From Betaproteobacteria bacterium (GTDB lineage Bacteria; Pseudomonadota; Gammaproteobacteria; Burkholderiales; UBA6910): a stretch of DNA of 64,000 nucleotides. Where the stretch lies: NCBI GenBank assembly GCA_016183615.1, contig JACPEG010000012.1:20073-84072 (forward strand), written 5' to 3'. Positions 29,973 through 41,958 of this stretch are shown in pieces; position 1 is the first letter of the stretch, and each line of letters opens with the position of its first letter. The notes under the pieces were generated by a model, which saw only the letters and a program-made list of their open reading frames with translations, made no database searches and was not told the DNA's origin. Position numbers and translations under genes: made by a program.

Positions 29973-30994
29973 GCGTTTCGCATCGTGCGAGCAGGCGCCA
30001 GCAGCCGCTCGCCGAGCCCGAGCAACGCATCCCAGGCATCGCCCCGCTTGATTCCCTTGATGGTGCGGTCGACCTGGGCGGCGTGGGCCAGCGCCGCCAT
30101 GAGCTGAGACATCGCAACCCGCTTCAGGGCCCGCTGCACCGCGGCCTGGCGCGGCCCCCACACCCGCGCCTCCTTCATGAGCTGCGCCACGGGCCGGCCC
30201 GCGGCGAGGCCTTCCGAAATTCTTGCCAGTGCCCGGATTTCCTCGACGATCGCCCACAGCACGAGGGTTGGCGCCACGCCTTCGCCTTTCAGTCCCTCCA
30301 GGATTCGGGCGAACCGGGCGCCGTCGCCGGCGAGCAGCGCTTCCCCCAGCTGGAACACGTCGTAGCGGGCCACGTCCAGCACCGAGTCCTTGACCTGCTC
30401 GAAGCCCAGGTTCCCGGCCGGGAACAGCAGCGCCAGCTTCTGGATTTCCTGGAATGCGGCGAGCAGGTTGCCCTCCACCCGGTCGGCGAGAAATTCGAGG
30501 GTCTCGTTGTCCGCCTTCTGCTTCTGGGCCGCGAGCCGGCCCGCGATCCACTGGGGCAGGCGGCCGCGATCCACGGCGCGGGCCTCGATCATGACTCCGG
30601 CCGCGTCAAGGGCCGCGAACCACTTGCTCTTCTGGGTCTGCCAGTCGAGCCCCGGCAGGCTCACCAGGGTCACCGTGTTGGCAGGCAGCCGCTCGCACAA
30701 GGCCGCGAGCGCCTCGCCGCCCTCCACGCCGGGCTTCCCCGAGGGAATCCTCAGGTCCAGCACCCGCCGGGCGCCGAACAGCGACAGGCTGGCGCTGCTC
30801 ATGAGCAGCCGGTCCCAGCCGAAGCCGGAATCGGCGATCAAAACCTCGCGCTCCGAAAATCCGGCGCGCCGCGCTTCGAGGCGGATGCGGTCGGCCGCCT
30901 CCAGCGCCAGCAGCGGCTCGTCGCCGAACACGGTGTAGAGGGGCTTCAGGCCCCGGGCGAGATGCTGGGGGAGCTGCTCGGAGTCAATGCGCAT
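29969..30994 (-). CDS. holA: DNA polymerase III delta subunit
   Basis: A 341-residue clamp-loader delta subunit (LYTVFGDEPLLALEAADRIR, then DADRVEGNLLAA-like and YDVFQLGEALLAGD stretches). It opens the beta clamp during replication. It lies ten bases after lptE in the leuS-lptE-holA order common in proteobacteria. Its stop codon TAG is the first part of a GTAGGGTGCG repeat. Confidence 0.95.
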   Translation of the reverse strand: MRIDSEQLPQHLARGLKPLYTVFGDEPLLALEAADRIRLEARRAGFSEREVLIADSGFGWDRLLMSSASLSLFGARRVLDLRIPSGKPGVEGGEALAALCERLPANTVTLVSLPGLDWQTQKSKWFAALDAAGVMIEARAVDRGRLPQWIAGRLAAQKQKADNETLEFLADRVEGNLLAAFQEIQKLALLFPAGNLGFEQVKDSVLDVARYDVFQLGEALLAGDGARFARILEGLKGEGVAPTLVLWAIVEEIRALARISEGLAAGRPVAQLMKEARVWGPRQAAVQRALKRVAMSQLMAALAHAAQVDRTIKGIKRGDAWDALLGLGERLLAPARTMRNA

Positions 30995-31003
30995 GGGGCG
31001 CGC

Positions 31004-31572
31004 TCAGATGCGCGCGGCGGCGAGCCGGCGCATCACCTGCTGCACGGCGTCGCTCTGCATGTCCTTGTAAAGCAGCGCCTCCTCCGACTCCTTGGCGAGC
31101 ACCTGGGTGTCGTTGAAGGTGAAGTCGCGCTTGAGCACGATTTCGCTGGCGGGCATCAGCTCCTTGCTGGCGGCATCCACCAGGCGAACCGAAACCCGGT
31201 AGCGCAGCTGGAACTCACGCACCCGTCCGGCGGCGTTCACCGACAGGATCTGCTTCTCGCGGATTTCCGACAGGATATGCAGCACCGCCTGCGCCGCCTT
31301 CGGGTCATCCACCACCTGGGCCTGGGTTCCGGCGGCGATGGAACGCTTCAGCTCCTGGGCCAGCGCCGAGGCGCCCGGCACATGCACCGTGGAAAAGGGA
31401 AGCGCCAGCTGGCCCCGCAGGTGGAAGCCGCAGGAAGCGAGCCAGGCGGTCGCAAAAAGCGCGACCGCAAGTCGATAGCCGAGAGTTGAGAGTCGAGAGC
31501 GAAAAGCCCCTCCGCCCGCATTGCGCGATATTTCAAGCTCTCTACTCTCTACTCTCAACTCTCGACTCATCA

Positions 31573-31573
<1 letters not shown>
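31004..31573 (-). CDS. lptE: LptE, LPS assembly lipoprotein, with altered N-terminus
   Basis: The outer-membrane lipoprotein that plugs LptD. The lipobox LASC and following GFHLRGQLALPF are typical. The only start in frame is an ATG (31573) overlapping the leuS stop, which gives 47 residues before the lipid cysteine; about 20-25 is usual. The extra residues (SRELRVESRELEISR and SRLSTL) come from an inverted repeat of CTCTCAACTCTCGACTC type at 31478-31573. The signal peptide therefore has an unusual long basic front. Confidence 0.88.
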
Positions 31574-34926
<3,353 letters not shown>

Positions 34927-34930
<4 letters not shown>

Positions 34931-35631
34931 ACTATCAAGACCAGACCTTGCGCGAAATCCTGGCGGGGGAGTACGTCCTCGGCACCCGGCGGGGCGCGGC
35001 GCGCCGGCGCTTCGAGCGCCTGATGAAAAAAGACCCGGGCCTGCGGGAGCGGGTCGAGTTCTGGGAAGGGCGCTTCAACCTGCTCGCGGAGGCGGTTTCA
35101 CCGGTCACGCCTCCGGAGCGGGTATGGACGGTAGTCGAGGACCGGACCGCCGGCGCCCGCCGCGGTGACGGAGGAATCTGGAACGCGCTGAGCTTCTGGC
35201 GCGGGCTTGCGCTCACCGCTTCGGGCCTCGCCGTGGCCCTCATGGTGTATGTGGGCCTGCGCCCGGCGCCCGAGGCGCCGCCGGCGGGGGTCGCGGTACT
35301 GGCAGACGAAGCCCGGCAGGCGGCCTGGACCGTGACGCTGGTGGTGGACGACAGTCAGGCGAAGCGCCTCAAGGTCACCGCCCTGCCGTCCGTGGCGCCG
35401 AAACCGGACCGCTCGTTCGAGCTCTGGCTCCTGCCCGAAAGCGGCGCCGCGCCGGTTTCCCTGGGCCTGCTGCCCGAAGCGGGAAGTGCGGTCCTTGCCG
35501 TGCCCGGCAAAGCGGTCCCGGCGCTTTCCCGCACCAGCGCCCTCGCAGTGAGCCTGGAGCCCCGGGGCGGCTCGCCCACCGGGGCGCCCACCGGGCCGGT
35601 GCTCTACCAGGGCAGGCTGCTGGCGCTGTAG
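34927..35631 (+). CDS. Anti-sigma factor (RskA type), single membrane helix
   Basis: A 234-residue protein starting at ATG 34927, coupled to the sigma factor by ATGA. A cytoplasmic sigma-binding part (YVLGTRRGAARRRFERLMKKD) is followed by one transmembrane segment near residues 98-116 and a periplasmic RskA-like domain (PDRSFELWLLPESGAAPVSLG). It probably holds the ECF sigma factor until a signal comes. The stimulus is unknown. Confidence 0.85.
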
Positions 35632-35727
35632 ACGCGGTCCGGGACTGAATCCAAACCGCCTCCGGGTCCGTATATGGCAACGGGCTGACAAAAAAGCCCT
35701 GTTTCCAACGAACCTAGGAGAGCAACC

Positions 35728-36171
35728 ATGAGACCTGTAGCAAAAACCCTGGCCATCCTGATCCTGAGCGGCGCGGCGCTCGCCGGCTGCGCCGGGACCA
35801 TGAGCAAACCCGAGGCGAGCCTGTACCAGCGCCTGGGGGGCGAGCTCGCCATCCGCGCGGTGGTGGACGACTTCGTGGCCAACGTGGCCTCGGACGCCCG
35901 CATCAACGGGCAGTTCGCCCGCACCGACATCCCGCGCCTGAAGCGCCTGCTGGTGGAGCAGATCTGCGCCGGGACCGGCGGGCCCTGCACTTATACCGGC
36001 CGCGACATGAAGAGCGCCCACGCCGGCATGGGAGTCACCGATGCCCAGTTCGGCGCGCTGGTGGAGGACCTGGTGAAGACCCTGGACAAGTTCAAGGTGC
36101 CGGAGCGGGAGAAGGGCGAGCTGCTGGGCGTCCTCGGGCCCATGAAGGGCGATATCGTCACCCGCAAGTAA
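35728..36171 (+). CDS. Group 1 truncated hemoglobin, predicted lipoprotein
   Basis: A 147-residue globin with a lipobox (LAGC near residue 20), so it is probably anchored in the periplasm. Globin features are [18 protein letters not shown] and the proximal-histidine region [10 protein letters not shown]. Such proteins bind O2 or NO. AGGAG precedes the ATG. It follows the sigma/anti-sigma pair by 96 bases and may be a target of it, which is a guess. Confidence 0.85.
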   Translation: MRPVAKTLAILILSGAALAGCAGTMSKPEASLYQRLGGELAIRAVVDDFVANVASDARINGQFARTDIPRLKRLLVEQICAGTGGPCTYTGRDMKSAHAGMGVTDAQFGALVEDLVKTLDKFKVPEREKGELLGVLGPMKGDIVTRK

Positions 36172-36206
36172 AGTAGGAACGCCGGGGCGCGCGGAGGCGC
36201 CGCACA

Positions 36207-36234
36207 TTGAATCGGCCCTCCGCGCGAGTAGAAT
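36207..36234 (+). promoter_or_regulatory. Sigma-70 type promoter of the FecR-SPOR gene
   Basis: TTGAAT - 16 bases - TAGAAT, about 40 bases before the ATG at 36274. Confidence 0.55.
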
Positions 36235-36273
36235 GGCGAACGTCATAGACGAACACCAATAACCGGAGACACC

Positions 36274-37149
36274 ATGAACTCGCTGAGGCTTTTCTGTTTC
36301 GCGTTCGCGACGGTGCTGGCCGCTTCTGCCTGGGCGGCGCCCAATGCCGTGGTGGAGGGGGTACAGATGCCTGCCTGGCTGGAGCGCGACGGCGGGCGGG
36401 TGCCGCTCGCCGTCGGCACCGAGCTGAAGGACAACGATCAGGTGCGCACCGGCGCCAACGCCCGCATCCTGGTGCGTTCCGCCGACGGCAGCCTGGTCAA
36501 GCTGGGGGAGAACGGGACGCTGCGCTTCGAGGGCTTCGCCCAGAAGGTGGACGACCTGCCCGGTTTTTCCGCCATCATGAACGTGCTGGAGGGCGCCTTC
36601 CGCTTCACCACCCTGGCTACCAAGGCGGTGCGCAGGCGGGCGGTGACGGTGAGGGTGGTCAACATCACCATCGGCATCCGCGGCACCGACGTCTGGGGCA
36701 AGGCCACTTCCGACCGGGACATCGTTTGCCTGATCGAGGGCAGGATCTCGGTCGCCCGCGGCGCCGACACACCGTTCACCATGCAGGACCCCCGGAGCTT
36801 CTACATCGCGCCCCGCAACGCGCCGCCGCAGCCCGTGGCGCCGGTCGATCCCGAGCAGCTCAGGATCTGGTCCGCCGAGACGGAGATCGTTGCGGGAAGC
36901 GGCGCAGCGAGGAAGGGCGGCCCGTGGAAGGTGGCGCTGGGCACGCCGGAAACCCAGCAGGAAGCGCTCGAACTCTACGACCGGGCACGCGACGCCGGCT
37001 ACGATGCGCGCATCCGCCCCGAAACCCGCGACGGCAGGACGTTCTATGCCGTGCGCATCGCCGGGCTGCCGAATCGCGGCGAGGCCGAGGCCCTGGCCGC
37101 GCGCCTGAAGACTGCGCTCGCCATCCCCCAGCCGGCGGTATCGCGGTAG
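36274..37149 (+). CDS. FecR domain and SPOR domain protein, exported
   Basis: A 291-residue protein. A Sec signal peptide (CFAFATVLAASAWA) is followed by a FecR-type domain (LAVGTELKDNDQVRTGANAR, IGIRGTDVWG) and a C-terminal SPOR-like domain from about residue 210 (WKVALGTPETQQEALELYDR, FYAVRIAG). FecR domains often sense or bind in the periplasm, and SPOR domains bind septal peptidoglycan. The combined role is unknown. Confidence 0.82.
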   Translation: MNSLRLFCFAFATVLAASAWAAPNAVVEGVQMPAWLERDGGRVPLAVGTELKDNDQVRTGANARILVRSADGSLVKLGENGTLRFEGFAQKVDDLPGFSAIMNVLEGAFRFTTLATKAVRRRAVTVRVVNITIGIRGTDVWGKATSDRDIVCLIEGRISVARGADTPFTMQDPRSFYIAPRNAPPQPVAPVDPEQLRIWSAETEIVAGSGAARKGGPWKVALGTPETQQEALELYDRARDAGYDARIRPETRDGRTFYAVRIAGLPNRGEAEALAARLKTALAIPQPAVSR

Positions 37150-37182
37150 GTCGCAAAGCCTTATCCGAGATCCTTCGGGTGC

Positions 37183-37500
37183 GTAGGAGGGGGGTTATCC
37201 CCGACAATGATCGCGAATAAATTCGCTCCTACAGGGGGGGTAGGAGGGGATTCATCCCCGACAACGATCGCGAATGAATTCGCTCCAGGGTTGTAGGAGG
37301 GGATTCATCCCCGCCCGGGGGTCGCGAATGAATTCGCTCCTGCGGGGCGGGAGCTTTTTCCGAGCGCAGGATTGGCGGGCACGGGCGCCATCTCCCGCCT
37401 ATCGGGCATTCGGGAAATGGGTGACAACCCATTTCCCGCACGAATCTCCCCTGTCCCCTGGCGGGAGAGGGGGCGGGGGTGAGGGCCGAGCGTCAAGGCG
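37183..37500. repeat. Three GTAGGAGGGG repeats plus one GGGAAATGGG composite repeat
   Basis: This covers most of the 463-base spacer between the FecR-SPOR gene and prk. Copies of GTAGGAGGGGATTCATCC...CGAATGAATTCGCTCC begin at 37183, 37240 and 37293. A second element follows: GGGAAATGGG-TGACAA-CCCATTTCCC (37412-37437) and the CTCCCCTGTCCC arm, as at 1368. The last 110 bases before prk hold GTTTC-GATAAA-GAAAC and probably the prk promoter. Confidence 0.85.
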
Positions 37501-37612
37501 TTTCCGGACGCTCGGTAAAGTTTCCCTATTGTTTCGATAAAGAAACCTGAACGTGGTCCGCGCCGGCTTCTGTTAAATTCGAGGACAATCGACAGCATCC
37601 AGGGAGGGTTTC

Positions 37613-38494
37613 ATGTCGCGCAAGCACCCCGTCATTGCCGTGACCGGCTCGTCCGGCGCCGGCACCTCCACCGTCAAGGTGGCGTTCGAGCACATCCTGC
37701 GGCGGGAAAACATCCGTGCCGCCATCATCGAGGGCGACGCCTTCCACCGCTACGACCGCAAGGAGATGAAGAAGGCCATCGAGGAGTCGGAGCGCACCAC
37801 GCCCCGGGCCATCAGCCATTTCGGTCCGGAGGCCAACCTGTTTGAGGAGCTGGAAGCGGTGTTCAAGCAGTACGGTGACACCGGCACCGGCAAGACCCGC
37901 AAGTACCTCCACAACGAGGAGGAGGGGGTGCCCTACGGCCAGGAGCCCGGCACCTTCACGCCCTGGGAGTCCATCCCGGACGGCTCGGACCTGCTGTTCT
38001 ACGAGGGACTGCACGGCGGCGTGGTGACCGAGAAGGTGAACGTGGCGCGCCACGTGGACCTGCTGATCGGCGTGGTGCCCATCGTCAACCTGGAGTGGAT
38101 CCAGAAAATTCACCGCGACATGAACACCCGCGGCTACTCGGTGGAGGCGGTGACCCACACCATCCTGCGCCGCATGCACGACTACGTGCACTTCATCGCG
38201 CCCCAGTTCTCCCGCACCCACATCAATTTCCAGCGGGTGCCGACGGTGGACACCTCGAACCCGTTCATCGCCCGGGACATTCCGACCCTCGACGAGAGCT
38301 TCGTGGTGATCCGCTTCAGAAATCCCCGGGGCGTGGACTTTCCCTACCTTCTTACCATGATCCACGACTCCTTCATGTCCCGGCCCAACAACATCGTGGT
38401 GCCGGGCGGCAAGATGGGGCTGGCGCTGGAGCTCATCCTGACGCCGCTCATCCTCGACCTCGTGGAAATGCGCAGGAGCTCGGTTCTTTCGTGA
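37613..38494 (+). CDS. prkB: Phosphoribulokinase
   Basis: A 293-residue bacterial PRK, which makes ribulose-1,5-bisphosphate for the Calvin cycle. The P-loop is GSSGAGTST (residues 12-20), and EGDAFHRYDR, YEGLHGG and FIAPQFSRTHINFQRVP are family stretches. Its presence implies autotrophy; RuBisCO is not in the window. A perfect 10-bp hairpin follows. Confidence 0.95.
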   Translation: MSRKHPVIAVTGSSGAGTSTVKVAFEHILRRENIRAAIIEGDAFHRYDRKEMKKAIEESERTTPRAISHFGPEANLFEELEAVFKQYGDTGTGKTRKYLHNEEEGVPYGQEPGTFTPWESIPDGSDLLFYEGLHGGVVTEKVNVARHVDLLIGVVPIVNLEWIQKIHRDMNTRGYSVEAVTHTILRRMHDYVHFIAPQFSRTHINFQRVPTVDTSNPFIARDIPTLDESFVVIRFRNPRGVDFPYLLTMIHDSFMSRPNNIVVPGGKMGLALELILTPLILDLVEMRRSSVLS

Positions 38495-38504
38495 TCGGCA
38501 TGGG

Positions 38505-38580
38505 GTGACCGGCCATGCCTGCGGCACGGCCGGTCACCCCCTCCCCCGGCCCCTTCCCCAAGATTGGGGGAGGGGAGATT
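38505..38580. repeat. Hairpin and CCCCTCCCCC/GGGGAGATTCG repeat after prk
   Basis: GTGACCGGCC and GGCCGGTCAC form a perfect 10-bp stem at 38505-38537, running into CCCCCTCCCCCGGCC and GGGGGAGGGGAGATTCG. The second part equals the element inside leuS. It may also end prk transcription. Confidence 0.75.
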
Positions 38581-38640
38581 CGTGAGTCGCTGGCGCGACT
38601 TTCACGTTAAAATGACCGGTTTGAAACAACCGGTTTCCCC

Positions 38641-40854
38641 ATGTCGTCGATTCTTTCCGGCCTCAATCCCGAACAGCTCGAAGCCGTCTCCCTCCCGCAC
38701 CAGTCGGCCCTGATCCTGGCCGGCGCCGGCAGCGGCAAGACCCGGGTCCTCACCACCCGCATCGCGTACCTGATCCAGTCGGGCCAGGCGAGCCCCCACG
38801 GGGTGCTCGCCGTCACCTTCACCAACAAGGCGGCGAAGGAGATGATCGCGCGCCTCTCGGCGATGCTGCCCATCAACACCCGCGGCATGTGGATCGGCAC
38901 CTTCCACGGCCTGTGCAACCGCATGCTGCGGCTGCATCACCGGGACGCCGGGCTGCCGCAGCTGTTCCAGATCCTCGATGTCCAGGACCAGCTGTCGCTG
39001 GTGAAGCGGGTGATGAAGGCGATGGGCGTGGACGGCGAGAAGTTCCCGCCGCGCCAGGTCCAGTGGTTCATCAACGGCAACAAGGAAGCTGGACTCAGGG
39101 CATCCAAGGTCGAGGCCTACGACGATTTCTCCCGGCGCATGACCGAGGTCTACGCCGCCTACGACGAGCAGTGCAGCCGGGAAGGGGTGGTGGACTTCGC
39201 CGAGCTGCTGCTGCGCTGCTTCGAGCTGCTCCAGGCCAACGAGATCCTGCGGGACCACTACCGGGAGCGTTTCGCCCATATCCTGGTGGACGAGTTCCAG
39301 GACACCAATCGGCTGCAGTACCTGTGGCTGCGGCTGCTGGCGGGGAATCGCTGCGCGGTCATGGCGGTGGGGGACGATGATCAGTCCATATACGGCTTCA
39401 GAGGAGCCCACTCGGCCAACATGCAGTCCTTCGAGCGGGACTTCGGGGTGGCCAAGGTCATCAAGCTGGAGCAGAACTACCGCTCCCACGGCAACATCCT
39501 GGACGCCGCAAACCACCTGATCCGCAACAACCGCACCCGGCTCGGCAAGAACCTGTGGACCGCGGAGAGCCATGGCGAACCGCTGCGGGTGTTCCAGGCC
39601 CCGACCGACCTCGACGAGGCGGCCTACGTGGTGGATGAGGTGAAGGCCCTTTCCCGCGAGGGCGTGGCGCTCTCGGAGATTGCCGTGCTCTATCGCTCCA
39701 ACGCCCAGTCGCGGGTGCTGGAGCACGCCCTGTTCAACGCCGGCCTGCCCTACCGGGTGTACGGGGGGCTGCGCTTCTTCGAGCGCCAGGAGATCAAGCA
39801 CGCGCTCGCCTACCTGCGGCTGGCGGCCAATCCCGACGACGACAACGCGCTGCTGCGGGTGATCAATTTCCCGGCCCGCGGCATCGGCGCCCGCAGCCTG
39901 GAGCAGCTGCAGGAATCCGCGAAGGCGGCGGGGGGCAGCCTTTGGCAGGCGGCCTGCGAGCGGTCAGCCGTCGGCGGTCAGCCTGTAGGGCGGGCTTTGC
40001 CCGTCGATCCGCGCCCGGCGACCACAGGCCGCCCTGCATCGTCGCCCCTGAAGGGCATTCCGGCATTCGTTGCGCTGATCGAATCCCTGCGCGCTGCGAC
40101 CCAGGGCCTGCCGCTGCCCGAGATCGTCGAGCATATGGTCGAGCACTCGGGACTGAAGCAGCACTACCAGAGCGAGCGCGAGGGCGCGGACCGGCTGGAA
40201 AACCTCAATGAACTGGTGAATGCCGCCGTCGGCTTCGTGCACGAGGCGGAGGACGACTCGCTGCCCGCGTTCCTGGCCCATGCGGCGCTGGAAGCCGGCG
40301 AGCACCAGGCGGAAGAGGGGGCGCAGGCCCTGCAGCTCATGACCGTGCATTCGGCCAAGGGGCTGGAGTTCCACGGCGTGTTCATCACCGGGCTGGAGGA
40401 GGGCCTGTTCCCCCACGAGCAGAGCTTCAACCAGGACGGGGGCCTGGAGGAGGAGCGGCGCCTCATGTACGTGGCGCTCACCCGTTCCAAGCGCCGGCTC
40501 TACCTCACCTTCGCCCAGAGCCGGATGCTTCATGGCCAGACCCGCTACAACGTGTCTTCCCGCTTCCTGGAGGAAATCCCGGAGCGGCTCATGAAGTGGG
40601 TGAACCTCACCGCGCCCTTCGCGCCGGTGCTCGTGCCGGAGCCGAAGCCGAAGTCGAAGTCAGCGGTATCTTTCACCGTGCCGAAGGCCTCCCACGGCTG
40701 GCAGGTGGGCCAGAGCGTGACGCATCCCAAGTTCGGCTCGGGGGTGATCGTGAACTGCGAGGGGCATGGGCCGGACGCCCGGGTGCAGGTGCGGTTTACC
40801 CGGGCCGGCGTCAAGTGGCTGGCGCTGGAGTACGCCAGGCTCACGCCCGCGTGA
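38641..40854 (+). CDS. uvrD: UvrD/Rep-type DNA helicase with an in-frame repeat insertion
   Basis: A 737-residue superfamily 1 helicase for repair and replication. Walker A is AGAGSGKT (27-34), Walker B VDEFQDTN, motif III-like AVGDDDQSIYGFRGA and motif VI VALTRSKRRLYL. The C-terminus (WLALEYARLTPA) is typical of UvrD. Residues about 442-468 (VGGQPVGRALPVDPRP and following) are foreign, encoded by repeat DNA at 39960-40045, and sit between SLWQAACE and KGIPAFVALIE. The frame is kept. Confidence 0.94.
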   Translation: MSSILSGLNPEQLEAVSLPHQSALILAGAGSGKTRVLTTRIAYLIQSGQASPHGVLAVTFTNKAAKEMIARLSAMLPINTRGMWIGTFHGLCNRMLRLHHRDAGLPQLFQILDVQDQLSLVKRVMKAMGVDGEKFPPRQVQWFINGNKEAGLRASKVEAYDDFSRRMTEVYAAYDEQCSREGVVDFAELLLRCFELLQANEILRDHYRERFAHILVDEFQDTNRLQYLWLRLLAGNRCAVMAVGDDDQSIYGFRGAHSANMQSFERDFGVAKVIKLEQNYRSHGNILDAANHLIRNNRTRLGKNLWTAESHGEPLRVFQAPTDLDEAAYVVDEVKALSREGVALSEIAVLYRSNAQSRVLEHALFNAGLPYRVYGGLRFFERQEIKHALAYLRLAANPDDDNALLRVINFPARGIGARSLEQLQESAKAAGGSLWQAACERSAVGGQPVGRALPVDPRPATTGRPASSPLKGIPAFVALIESLRAATQGLPLPEIVEHMVEHSGLKQHYQSEREGADRLENLNELVNAAVGFVHEAEDDSLPAFLAHAALEAGEHQAEEGAQALQLMTVHSAKGLEFHGVFITGLEEGLFPHEQSFNQDGGLEEERRLMYVALTRSKRRLYLTFAQSRMLHGQTRYNVSSRFLEEIPERLMKWVNLTAPFAPVLVPEPKPKSKSAVSFTVPKASHGWQVGQSVTHPKFGSGVIVNCEGHGPDARVQVRFTRAGVKWLALEYARLTPA
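39960..40045. repeat. Repeat DNA inserted in uvrD
   Basis: GCGGTCAGCCGTCGGCGGTCAG resembles the GGTCAGCCGTCAGT element at 42936-43016 (given here in two parts: GCGGTCAGCC, then GTCGGCGGTCAG). It is followed by TGTAGGGCGGGCTTTGCCC, with CAGGCCGCCCTGCA as a partial facing arm. Translation adds about 26 residues to the helicase. Confidence 0.7.
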
Positions 40855-40870
40855 TTCGCGCCGCCCGCGC

Positions 40871-41207
40871 CGTAGGAGCGAATTCATTCGCGACTCCCGG
40901 TCGGGGATAAATCCCCTTCTACAACCCTGTGGCGACGTTTTTTCGTAGGAGCGAATTCATTCGCGACTCCCGGTCGGGGATAAATCCCCTCCTACAACCC
41001 TGTGGCGACGTTTTTTCGTAGGAGCGAATTCATTCGCGACTCCCGGTCGGGGATAAATCCCCTTCTACAACCCTGTGGCGACGTTTTTTCGTAGGAGCGA
41101 ATTCATTCGCGACTCCCGGTCGGGGATAAATCCCCTCCTACAACCCTGTGGCGACGCTTTTTCGTAGGAGCGAATTCATTCGCGACTCTTCGCCGCCGAA
41201 GCCGCTC
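40871..41207. repeat. Tandem array, 73-bp unit, four full copies and a partial fifth
   Basis: Units begin at 40871, 40944, 41017, 41090 and 41163. Each starts CGTAGGAGCGAATTCATT, contains GGGGATAAATCCCC and ends GTGGCGACGTTTTTTC. Copies 1 and 3 read CCTTCTAC where 2 and 4 read CCTCCTAC, which points to duplication of a 146-bp dimer. The fifth copy is truncated and runs into the 3' end of the next gene. This fills the 353-base spacer after uvrD. Confidence 0.92.
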
Positions 41208-41936
41208 CTACCCGGGAAAGATGTCCCGGTAGCTGCGGTAGATGGAGGCGAACACCGTCGGCACTAGCAGGAACAGCCCGAGGCCGAAGGGTATGGCGGC
41301 CAGCACGAACAGCACGAACAGCACGAGCCCGTAGAGCAGAAACGGCAGCACGTTTTTCAGGCAGGCCACCAGGCTTGCCTTGAGGGCGGGCAGCACGGGC
41401 TGGCCCCGAAAGATCACCAGCATGGGAGCGAACCACACCGCCATCATGAGCGGGAGGTAGACCCCCAGGGACACCAGGCTCGCTACCTGGATGCGGGTGC
41501 GCACTGCCGGGGTCATGCGGGCCATCATGGACACCGCTTCCTGAAAACTCTCCCCGCTGGCCTGGAACAGGGCGATCAGTTCCTCCCCGCCGACGACCAG
41601 CATCAGGCCCGAAATCACGATCTGCCCCACCAGCGCGATGCCGCCGATGGTCACCAGCGGCGTCGTGTTCTTCCGGAATCCGGCCAGCAGCACGCCCAGT
41701 TCCAGCCGATTGCCCTCCTCCAGGGCACGGCACCCCACCATGATGCCGGCGAGAAACACGGTGTAGAGCAGATTGAGCACCAGGACGCCGATAATCCCCA
41801 GCATCGAGAACACGGAAAACACCAACACCAGGACCAGGCACAGCAGGATCCAGTTGAGGGGGCTCTTGCGGAACAGGCCGAATCCGTCGGCGATCCACTT
41901 CCAGCCGTGGCCGAAGGGTACAGTGCGGGTTTCCAT
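41208..41936 (-). CDS. BPSS1780-type membrane protein
   Basis: A 242-residue integral membrane protein with about six hydrophobic segments (WILLCLVLVLVFSVFSMLG, LGVYLPLMMAVWFAPMLVIF and others). The N-terminal GHGWKWIADGFGLFRKSPLNW is typical of the family found in betaproteobacteria. Function unknown. Its stop codon TAG is the start of a GTAGGAGCGG repeat. ATG 41936 is chosen over an upstream ATG inside thrB. Confidence 0.8.
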   Translation of the reverse strand: METRTVPFGHGWKWIADGFGLFRKSPLNWILLCLVLVLVFSVFSMLGIIGVLVLNLLYTVFLAGIMVGCRALEEGNRLELGVLLAGFRKNTTPLVTIGGIALVGQIVISGLMLVVGGEELIALFQASGESFQEAVSMMARMTPAVRTRIQVASLVSLGVYLPLMMAVWFAPMLVIFRGQPVLPALKASLVACLKNVLPFLLYGLVLFVLFVLAAIPFGLGLFLLVPTVFASIYRSYRDIFPG

Positions 41937-41958
41937 GGGCGGGCGAAAGGAGCGAATT

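Noticed and set aside
40871-41207. CRISPR array
   Set aside because: The 73-bp units are repeated whole, with no unique spacers and no cas genes nearby.
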